Source of the DNA: Epiperipatus broadwayi
Taxonomy: Eukaryota; Onychophora; Udeonychophora; Euonychophora; Peripatidae
DNA length: 64,000 nucleotides
Assembly: GCA_028023455.1 (NCBI GenBank)
Contig: JAQFVV010006231.1
Span: 7,332,036-7,396,035, forward strand
Reading direction: 5' to 3'
A program made the translations under genes and the position numbers. How positions within the stretch are numbered: the stretch's first letter is position 1; each line of letters begins with the position of its first letter. The notes under the pieces were generated by a model. The model was not told where the DNA came from. It saw only the letters and a list, made by a program, of their open reading frames with translations, and made no database searches. Below are positions 37,228 through 46,185 of this stretch, piece after piece.

Positions 37228-37770
37228 TCAAATTCTTTTATAGCAGTTTTTCTGACTAAACCAAGTATTTGTGATAGTCAATCCGTGAGTTGTGCAAAAA
37301 TTTAATAATAGATGATTTGAATTTATGATACCATTATTTTCAATGGCTTTCAGCGAGAATCTACTACTTGTACCAACATTTGTATTAAAGTCTGCAAGAA
37401 GAAAAAAATTGATCTTATAATGGAATGACTGTAGTAATGCTGTCCAGCACAGAATAAAAGATTTCTCTGAATTAGGCACCAATAAATTGAGCCTTAAAAC
37501 CATTGTGCAAGACATGTTTTAATACCATTAGCCTTTCATTGATGCAATGAAGTTCTAACAATAGAAAATACTAAATTAGACTTTACAACTTCCTTTCTCT
37601 AGCTTATTTGCCTTCCAAAAACTTGTGGCCAACCATCTTTTTTATTAAACTTCTTCCTCTGGAAGATAACTTTCACTAAGAGCAGCTATATCGATCTTAA
37701 TAATGATGACTCTTTACTTACCAATGAAGTCCTTCACTCTAGTCTTGAAAAATTTGTACTTATTTTAGTG
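37228..37770 (-). pseudogene. LINE endonuclease (APE-type) domain relic
   Basis: Minus-strand remnant of the apurinic-type endonuclease at the N terminus of LINE ORF2, which nicks the target to prime reverse transcription. From the high end, in broken frames: KIDIAALSESYLPEEE (near 37700), matching NIDIAALSETRLPEEG with the catalytic Glu; TSFWKANKLEKG, the FFWSG region; and an open stretch with KINFFLLADFNTNVGTS (D-F-N active-site motif), NNGIINSNHLLLNFCTTHGL and TITNTWFSQKN. Orientation and order fit the RT relic at 31.4-33.1 kb, about 4 kb downstream on this strand, so the two may be parts of one dismembered insertion. Not functional. Confidence 0.8.
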
Positions 37771-38714
37771 GCAGATATCACAAAGATAATGTTAATCTCT
37801 CACAATTAAATGTTTGTTTTGGATCTACAATACAATAAGATGAAAAAAAGTCATTTATTTCAGAGGAAAGGCGAATTTCCTGTAAGTGCAAAGTTCTGTG
37901 CCCATGTAGATGCTGTTGCCGCTTAAATAATGCATGTATATTTATATTCTGCTTATTTAACCATATATAGCAGGGATCAGTTACCAGCATTCTTCCAGTT
38001 ATTAATGAAGTGAATATTGACTCTTACTTCTTGCTGTGAATGTCTTTGGGAAAACCAAATCTTAAATTGTAATAAGAGACCACAGAAAAAATTTAGAGTG
38101 ACTATCTATCTACTAGAATTGATTATTTATTTACATAACTACTACAATTGTTTTTATTTATACAATAAACCAATAACTGCTTATTTTCATAATCCATAGA
38201 AACTAATCTAAGACAAAAAAAGAGTTTAATTTACTTTATTGGATAAACCAGAGACAAGTTTTCACTATATTTGATTTATATATATAACAATGCTACAAGT
38301 GCATAATTTATATCAATTTTTTTAATCAAAAGTGATTTACTTATGCTATATTAAATATAACCTGATCTTAAAATGACAACTTTATTTAAATTTCAAAAAC
38401 ATTTTCACTCTTTCTCATAAATACAATTTTTACTATAATTCAAATGTAAACTGTATATAAAAAAATATCATTTATCATAGATTTATTCATAATGATTGCT
38501 TTTGATAAATAGTAAAAAACAAGATCTGTCAAGTGAAATCATTTGATTAATTAAGACCTTGAAGTGCAAGTTTCCTAATTTGTAAAACTTTAATAATAAA
38601 TTATGAAAAACTCCATAACTGAAATGTAATAATCCATATGCAGTTATAAAAATGCTTTGTGAATAGAAAAAATATAAATATTAAATACAAGGTTAACATA
38701 TTTTCAGTACAGAA
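37771..38714. other. Intergenic, nothing recognised
   Basis: No supported feature. Short frames here (for example minus 37778-37990 and plus 38017-38199) show no family motif. Confidence 0.45.
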
Positions 38715-38812
38715 TACTTTCCAGAAGGAAATGTTATATTGTTAAATACATAATAGAATATACACAGGTCTATCACATGAATAACAATATAACATTTGCT
38801 TTTGGGAAAGAG
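38715..38812. repeat. Short inverted repeat, ~28 bp arms
   Basis: CTTTCCAGAAGGAAATGTTA followed by TATTGTTA on the left is the inverse, with small gaps, of TAACAATATAACATTTGCTT then TTGGGAAAG on the right. The spacer is about 35 bp. Confidence 0.75.
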
Positions 38813-39059
38813 TGGTTTCTACCAAAAATGCATTAAGGTAATACTTAATATTGTTTATATTTTCTCCTTTAATAAACATTTTTATAAGTATATATAAATT
38901 ACAACTTTACTAATGTAAGAGTTTTTGATTCATTCAAAAGAAATGGTCTTCAACACCAATTTTTTTAAAAAAAGTATTTACTAAAGACGAAAAAGCTATA
39001 TGCAAAGAAACAAAAAAAATACAGACACCAAACCAACTTAATAAAACACAAACACAATT

Positions 39060-39485
39060 TAAATTTGTAAACATTAATTCTTATTAAGCGTATGTATGTG
39101 CCTTGAGTGCTTAATTTTACCATGAGAGGGACCTCTACAAATCTTAACACAAGATTACAACTTTATAAAGATAAGAGTGGCAGTCTTATCTTCAACTTAC
39201 TTTCTAATTATATAGGCAAATCTAAAGCATTTTGATTTGTGAATGTGAAACTAATAAGTTCTTCACTAATTAAGTCCACTACCTCATTTAGAAATCAACA
39301 TTCGCAAAATCTTTTGATTCACGGCGAGTTAATATTTAGATCTTATAATTAGAAATATTTTGAATCAATTTAAAGTTGTAAACATTAATTCTTATTAAGC
39401 GCATGGTCAGCACATAAATACATATAAAGCTTTAATTCAAGGCTTATAGTATTAAGATTAAAAGCCTTATATGTATTTATAAATA
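39060..39485. repeat. Direct repeat pair with adjacent inverted repeat
   Basis: AATTTAAATTTGTAAACATT and TAATTCTTATTAAGCGTATG (about 39055-39093) recur about 310 bp on as AATTTAAAGTTGTAAACATT and the same tail with GCGCATG (about 39368-39405). Immediately after the second copy, AAATACATATAAAGCTTT pairs with AAAAGCCTTATATGTATTT (39417-39480). This resembles the edges of an unrecognised small mobile element. Confidence 0.6.
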
Positions 39486-40675
39486 CAATTTGTAATGTTA
39501 TATTTCAATTACCATAGTGAGATACTAACTTATAATATTACTGCAATCAAATTCAAAACATACATTTAGCTGGTGATATCTAAAGTATCAACTACCACAA
39601 AATATGATAGACAGAATTCTGAAAAACAATATCCTTAAAGATCAATTTTTCTTCAAATTGTAATTTTTAATTAAAATCTCAGTAATTTTTAATTGTCTTT
39701 GGAGAATATGGTTTTGGTTCAATTTCTTTGAATCCTTTCTTCTTGTGCTTTTTAAATATGAAATTTAATATGGACAATGTAGATCTTTAATTAATATAGT
39801 CATTATAAAATATATTCTCAATATCATTTCATTTTTAAATTCAATAGAGACATCTCCAAATATTGTGACACAAGTAGAAAGACATCACAGACTGATTTTC
39901 TACAACACCAATATAGTTAGAAAATGGTCGATATGAATATTATATATATATATTTTTCTAGGTTTTGGTAAATAAAAATTTACAATATTAGATTAATTCT
40001 TCAAAAATATAACAAAAATTACTGTTTTAATTTTAAAATGTTTTCGTTACAATAAAAATATACAGTAATAATTTTATCTCATCAGGAATCAGAAATAGAT
40101 AAAAGTCAAAAATAAGCAATATCAAAGCATAGTTTTTATTTAGATCACAAATGTATTTTGTTCATTAAAAAATATAAATACTTATCAATATAACAAGAAT
40201 TGCTATCTGCGTTTGAAATCTTGGGTTTAGGTTTGGTCATTATTTCTCTGAGTTTGTCAAATGTAAAACATCTTACATAATTTTTAATAAAAAATGAATT
40301 TGAACAATTCCCTATAAGAATTACATAAAAAAAAAATTGAAAAAGATGAAATTGGGATGATATTTTCTTTTTGATGCATACACTATCATGTAACAATCTT
40401 ACACAGTGCAGGCAAGCATACCATATTATAGTATTTGCATATAGCAATTGCTAGCTGACTCTGTTAAAAATTATGAATATGAAAATATTTACATTCATGT
40501 TTATATATACAAATAAAACAGAAATCATATATTTTAATGCTTTCAAATTTTATAAAAATTTTATTGACAAAAACTGTAAAACAAAATCCAGAATTGCAAT
40601 TTTGATAATAAAGCACTTCATGTAGTATTAATTTTTTCCTTTTTTTTTTTTTTTTGGCTCTGAATGAGAATGATT
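39486..40675. other. AT-rich sequence, nothing recognised
   Basis: No supported gene. The 100-codon minus frame at 40145-40447 is Phe/Ile/Lys-rich with no motif. A poly-T run of more than 15 bases lies at about 40640. Confidence 0.5.
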
Positions 40676-40870
40676 GTCTAAGTCAGGAATAGGGAATATC
40701 TGGCCCATCAAGGCAACTGCAGGCAGGATTTGAAAGTCAATAAATTTAGTAGCTTTTTTCACAGCAACATAAATTTATATACATGACTCAGTATGCAGAA
40801 AAGATCTTGAGTCGATGATACAAATGTTAAATAAGCTCCAAATTAAGAATGCAGGATTGGAACAGCAATC

Positions 40871-41094
40871 AAACCAAAATAATCTCTGTGCCGACTACAC
40901 ACATTAGAGAGCTATTAAAATTTTAAGTAATGTAACATATTACAGATGGCTACCACAAAGCAAAATAATCTTATCTCTGGCAATATACATTTTACAAATG
41001 GTACAACAAAATAATCTCTCTGCTGATAACACACATTAGATAATTATGAAAACTTGAGTGTTGTTACATATTACAATGATGATTATGAAAAAAA
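40871..41094 (+). repeat. Direct repeat in hAT copy 2 leader, 132 bp apart
   Basis: CAAAATAATCTCTGTGCC...ACACACATTAGA (from 40871) recurs from 41003 as CAAAATAATCTCTCTGCT...ACACACATTAGA, and both are followed by a TGT..ACATATTACA motif. The copies are diverged and lie in the untranslated leader ahead of the transposase. Confidence 0.75.
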
Positions 41095-41109
41095 TAAAAG
41101 TTAATGCAG

Positions 41110-42770
41110 AGTGTTGATCTTTCGAAGAGAAATGAACAGAGATTTTTCTTTGCTGAAGTTAAAGGCAAACTTATGTGTTTAGTTTATAGCAATGTGTTAG
41201 TAGTAATGAAAAAACCCAATCTTAAACATCATTCCAACTCAAAATATGCTAAACTCAATGAAATGTGAGCACCTGGATAAAATCGATGCTCTTTGGTGGA
41301 GTTTGGAATCATAACAAGCCATCTTCACTTGGCCTCATTATGGTAGAGGCATTACTCAGATGAATTCTGCAGTAAAAGAGATAATTGCAAAAAAGCTGAG
41401 GCCTCATGTTGAAGGAAAGTTTGAACAAGAATGCATTGGTGGCTGTTACAGAGTTGTTAGCATCAAAGTAAAATTGATTGTTCAGAGAATTGGTTTATCT
41501 CAGAACATTTTTCAGATTAGATTACTGACTTCGCATAGGATATTAAAATAACATTGAAAAATTCTGAAAGACATTTCCAATTTTTCTCTCTGGCTTGTGA
41601 TGAGATAATGGACATAACAAATACTGCTCAACTGGCCATTTTTGTCCGAGAGATAACTGCAGAATTTGATAAGTGAGCAAAACTCTGTCACTGGGAACCA
41701 TGAATTGTACTACAAGAGATAAGGACTTCATTTAATAATAAAAAAAAACTTGAGCTAATATTTGAAAGTAGTCTAGAATTTTATCTATTGTTGGCTTGCA
41801 AAAAGTGTTAATTGCTTTGTCAAAAAAGAAATCGGTCATCTCAGTCCTGATCCGATTGATTTAAATATATGCCATTGCATTATGCACTGAGAAAGTCTCT
41901 GTACACAATTATTTTGGCTCAACAATGTGATATCAATAGTTGTGTCATACATAAATTTTATAAGAAGCTGAGGATTTAACAGCAGCCAGTTTAAGAAATT
42001 ACTGAATTATCTTGATTTGGAGTGCAGGGTATCTTATTTAACACTGTGAAATGCAGTGGCTGAGTTATGGGAACATGCTCATAAGTTTTAGGCAATGCAG
42101 GTTAAAGTCAAACAGTTCATGGAAATGAAGGGAAAACCTGTCAGGGAACTCAATAATAGCAAGTGGCTATATGAATTAGTATTCATTATGGATATTTTCA
42201 AATACCTCTCAGAGCTAAATATCAAGTTGCAGGGGCCCAATCAGCTTGTCAGATCCCTGCTTTCAAACATAAAATCATTTGAAGTTAAATTAAGGCTGTA
42301 GAAATGCAACTTGAATAACAAGGGGCATTTCCTCACTGTGGATGAACAGAGTCCTTCTATATCAGTTGAATATGCTAATGAATGTGCAGAACTAATTGAG
42401 GCATTTAATGAAAGATTCAAGGATATGAAAAATAAACAACTAAAATTGATCATCTTTAATGAGGAATTCCCTGATGTACCTGATGACCTACAATACTAAA
42501 CTATTCATTTGCAAAGTCACAAAATGAGAATGAAAGCTAGATATAACTATCTCTCATAATTTGAATTTATATGCAATGATGAATTTCTGACTTTAAGGAG
42601 ACATACATTGAAATATGCATCTATGTTAAAAACAACTTATAGCTGAAAGCAGTTCTTTTCAAAACTTAGCAATACAAGAGTCAATTGCTCTGTGCTCCAG
42701 ATTGACTGATGAAAACCTAGAAAAGCAGTTATACCCCATTAAAGAGAAGTTGTTTCAGCCATCACATTAG
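41110..42770 (+). pseudogene. hAT transposase (GTF2IRD2/ZBED-like), broken
   Basis: Transposase relic more complete than that of hAT copy 1. It starts with a BED-like finger, FAEVKGKLMCLVYSN...NLKHHSNSKYAKL (about 41150-41265), in which the second Cys has become Tyr. Next come NFSLACDEIMDITNTAQLAI and FVREITAEFD (41577-41670), the conserved core entry; then KWLYELVFIMDIFKYLSELN and IKLQGPNQLV (42160-42250), the insertion domain; KSFEVKLRL; and a hATC region with LRRHTLKYASM and, at the end, LTDENLEKQLYPI...LFQPSH before a TAG near 42770. Stops and frameshifts separate all parts. It is homologous to, but well diverged from, the copy 1 transposase, so it belongs to another family of the same branch. 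Confidence 0.87.
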
Positions 42771-42906
42771 GCTTGAATAAATTAAATTTTCGATCAAATA
42801 TAACAGGCCAATTTTTAATTTGATAATTTTATATGGTCTGGGAATATTATTATAAATATACAAATAGCCATTGGCAGAAAACAGGTTCCCCACCTCTGGT
42901 CTAAAT

Positions 42907-43906
42907 AGGAAATGTATGCAAAATTCAAATAAACATAATTAAAAGAAAAATAATTATAGAAAATAAACTAATTAAAAAAAAAAAACCCTTACCTTGAAAG
43001 ATTCATATTCTTGTATGAATAAATGATGAATATACAATATATTTAAATATTGTTGACTTTGAGAAATATAGATTCATATGCAATATATGTATAAGTACAA
43101 ATATAAAAAATCCAACATAGGCAATTACAAAAACTATACAAACCAAATGACTTTTATTTAAAGACTGATTAAAAAAAGAAGGCTGTGAGAAATTTAAAAC
43201 AATAGATCTACAATTTAAAATGTGGTTATAACTGAAAACAGATAAAAAAGCAAATGGCAATGAAAAATGATGTATAGCCAACTTCTAATTAATTAGTCAT
43301 ATACAATTTATTAAATTTAACTTTTTAATTTAGAAATAAATATTATATAGATCTTTCTTAAAATCAGTAGAAAATAAACAGAACACACCAAATAAAAACT
43401 AATTAATTTCTACATTACAAACTTATGTGAAAAAAAAAAAAAATATATTTATGTATCCATAACAAGTATCAATAGAGAAAATTATTAAGATTTTATACCA
43501 TTTTATTTTTTTTAAGTTTATATATTACCTCATATACACTATTTATAGATTAAGTATTACTACTACACCTTATAATTCTTCAATGTAGATTTTTAAATAT
43601 TTAATGTATTTTGATTGTATTTACTTTATAGAAAAGAAAATACTACTTCTTTACCCTTTCCTATTTTAATATTAAGCATTTTGAATAAAATTAAAAAATT
43701 TATTGACTTCTGATTGATTAGAAGTAAAATAAAATGTACAAAACTTTGCTTTATGACCGAGATTACCTAAAAATTATTGGGTTTTGAAATGTTCAAAAAA
43801 ATTTTGTAAAACAATAATAAAACTTAAAAGTAATAAATCTTTATTTTTACTTTTAAAATAAAAGAAAAAATAAATAAAAATATTGTAACCAGTTGCGTGT
43901 ACATAT
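42907..43906. other. AT-rich flank, nothing recognised
   Basis: No supported feature. Ends at the left LTR of the Gypsy element, where ATAT (43903-43906) is one side of its target duplication. Confidence 0.55.
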
Positions 43907-45349
43907 TGTAACGTTTTTCGTATTACTAGGCCACTATACGCCTCAAATTTATATTTGAGCGTGAGTTGATCAAGCTGTATCAAAAGAAAAAAGAAAGTTG
44001 TATTTCTATTCTCAACACAGCTATTTTTCCTGATCAACTTCGGCCTAGAACTATTACCAAGTACAATCGTGAGCAGAACCAGTTTTTAATCTCTACTTGA
44101 GGGTGCCAGAGTCGTTAGACCCACTGAGACTGCGTCAAACATATTGTAGTCCGTAAGGTAATAATTATACGATCTGAGTTAACATTCTCGTTAAGAAGAA
44201 GATATCCCCATTTTTTCTTAATTACGGGAATTAAATCTATCCAAAAAAAAATAATTTGTATACCGATCTAAGTTAAATAACTAAAGGTAAAACTTAAATA
44301 GAATAGCATTAATTTTATACACGTACAATGAAAGTGAAGTTAATAATAAAGATTTATTCTAACTCGTCAAGCATTCAATATTTATGATTAAGACAAAATT
44401 ATAATGTTGGAAAAGATTGTGCATATGAATTCAATAATTTGATTCAAATATTGGAGTAATAATTATTTAGTCTTATTTTCCGTAGTAACAGTTTGGTTCA
44501 TTTCTCAGTTCGCAAATCTTCTGATCCAAGAAAAATTTATGTGATAACATTTCCATTCAACTCACTATTCATAAAGCTTTATGTAAAAAAAATTATGGCC
44601 ATTTACTTACCGGTAAGTTGACATTAAGTAGGTCATCGACCTTCCTGACGTACAATTCAGTTAGTGGGTAGTCCGCAGTAGTTGTTTTTCTTTTAGTTTT
44701 ATTTCCGAATCTCCGATCTAATTTAGGTAGCCAGATGACGATCTAGATGACTTTTTCCGAGAGAAAGTGTCGGCAAACGATAGAGTTCTACTCACTCATG
44801 GCGAGCGATTTCAGTTCGTATCTAAGTGGACACATTTTATTAAAAAAATACGAGGCACTTCAAATTGCTCAGCACTATTGGAACAATAAGAGAAAAAAGA
44901 CCCCTTTTCAAATCTGTCGGCTCCTTTTATACTCCTAGATTCTTTTTAGAAGCTCTGCGCACGTTCTTTTTTTTTTCTTTGTTCTACTTTATAAACTTCT
45001 ACATTATTCTCCTTTTCTTATTACAAAGTCTGTTTTTCCGTTAAGAATTTCTGCCATTTTTAATTACTATCAGAAAGTTGTTTCTGATAGCAATCTTTCA
45101 CCTTTTGAAATTTCCTTTCACTATTTGAATCAATGATTCAATATGCACTTTCCAACATTGAATTTATTTTAGTTAACTTATTTCTAAAAAAAAAGAAAAA
45201 TTAAACTTTCACTGTACGTTTTTTTTTTTTCTTTAAAACATTATGCTACAAAAAAAAATAAAGATCGTGTTCGCTCTCCTTTCTTTTTTTTTTTTATAAT
45301 ACCTAATATTAAAAAGTAATTTGTACCGTACATATAAATAAATGGTACA
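43907..45349 (-). repeat. 3' LTR of the Gypsy element
   Basis: 1443 bp, with TG at 43907 and CA at 45348-45349 on the plus strand. In transcript sense it is the downstream repeat. It contains a perfect 10 bp hairpin (45067-45090), a perfect palindrome ACTTACCGGTAAGT (44605-44618), and near 44985 the complement of a TATAAAG box. At about 1.4 kb it is longer than most Gypsy LTRs. It matches the other LTR along its length but has a single copy of the segment that is duplicated there. Confidence 0.95.
45067..45090. promoter_or_regulatory. Perfect hairpin in LTR
   Basis: CTATCAGAAA, loop GTTG, TTTCTGATAG: a 10 bp perfect stem with a tetraloop. It is conserved in the 5' LTR, where it occurs twice because of the duplication. 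Its position in an LTR suggests an RNA structural element, but the role is unknown. Confidence 0.6.
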
Positions 45350-45428
45350 ATACCACCGGGGCAGGGGAATGAGAATAAAATATGGGTTTGAACTAATTTT
45401 ATTCTTAATAAGTCTTTATGGAGTACTT
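45350..45428 (-). other. Gypsy 3' junction without a clear polypurine tract
   Basis: Between the end of integrase and the 3' LTR. A polypurine tract is expected on the coding strand directly before the LTR, but that strand reads CCCCTGCCCCGGTGGTAT; the purine run lies on the opposite strand. Any working priming site must be short or degenerate. Confidence 0.5.
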
Positions 45429-46185
45429 CTAACCCACGTCCAGTGACCTAGCGTTATAGGTACCCCTTTCTCCTTCACCATTCTTTAAAGTGAAAGCATT
45501 TGGACCATCCTGTCGGCTGATTTGGTAAGGTCCCTCATACAAATTTTGGAACTTTTGAAAAATATGCTTCCCAGTTTGACTCACAGGGTTCGTTTTTACC
45601 CATACTGTATCCCCTGTTTTAAACTTATCAGTCAGGCCTCCTTTCCGCTGGGTTCGGAGCTTGGCACAGTGTTCCAATTTTTTTCTTGCTTCTTCATGAT
45701 CTCTCCCTTTATCAATGTTTTCTGGACCAGCGGGTAACTTGGATTGGTACAATCTAGGTATTGCTTGTCCGAAGTGAAGTCTTACCGGTGCAAATCCGGT
45801 AGATTCATTATGAGACCAATTTATGAAATTTAACACCCTTGGGAGTTGTTTCACCCATCCTCTATGGTTGGATGCAGTATATACCCTGAAGAGGCGTCCT
45901 AACTCTCTCATCACCCGCTCACAAGGGTTTGATTGCGGATTTCGTATGGATGACAATGTGTTTTACCTCCATCCTCTCTATCCACTGTTGCCAATCATAA
46001 GATGTGAACGGCGTACCGTGGTCCGACAAAATAGCTTTTGGTTTGCCTACCCTTTTAAAATATCGTACCTCAAGGGCTCGTATGGCATTCTTGGTATTGG
46101 CTTGGGTCACCGGATATGCTGACACCCATTTTGAAAAAAGGTCATATACTACTAGTAGATATTTCATTTTCCCGAAAGCTGGCAA
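45429..46185 (-). pseudogene. Gypsy integrase, catalytic and C-terminal part, frameshifted
   Basis: Continuation of pol after the main open frame. It inserts the cDNA copy into host DNA. A middle frame (46185-45919) reads AFGKMKYLLVVYDLFSKW and ILSDHGTPFTSYDW with the second catalytic Asp. The third frame (to 45429) reads SSIRNPQSNPCERVMREL with the catalytic Glu, then VNTINWSHNES-type core sequence and a C-terminal DTVWVKTNP...YEGPYQISR module, the GPY motif of Ty3/Gypsy integrases. The first catalytic Asp lies in the preceding frame (AIDFYGP). Frame changes occur at a C-run on the coding strand (46187-46190) and near 45950. The first and third frames are the same phase, so two compensating indels explain the break. 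Confidence 0.9.

Larger units (their letters stand above)
40676..42906 (+). mobile_element. hAT transposon copy 2 with 8 bp target duplication
   Basis: The element proper is 40684-42898 (2215 bp). It begins CAGGAATAGGGAATATCTGG; its far end, read in complement, is CAGAGGTGGGGAACCTGTTT. These are diverged forms of the hAT end CAGgggTGGGgAACCTctGG. Flanking octamers GTCTAAGT (40676-40683) and GTCTAAAT (42899-42906) differ at one base, as expected for an old target duplication. The inside holds a broken hAT transposase on the plus strand. Confidence 0.88.

Noticed and set aside
40145-40447. 100-codon minus-strand frame
   Set aside because: Low-complexity hydrophobic composition, no family resemblance, and no upstream signal beyond an ATG.
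43774-44037. Minus-strand frame across the left LTR edge, also found at 49211-49405
   Set aside because: It is an LTR sequence reading out into different flanks, so the C-terminal part differs in each place; it is not a gene.
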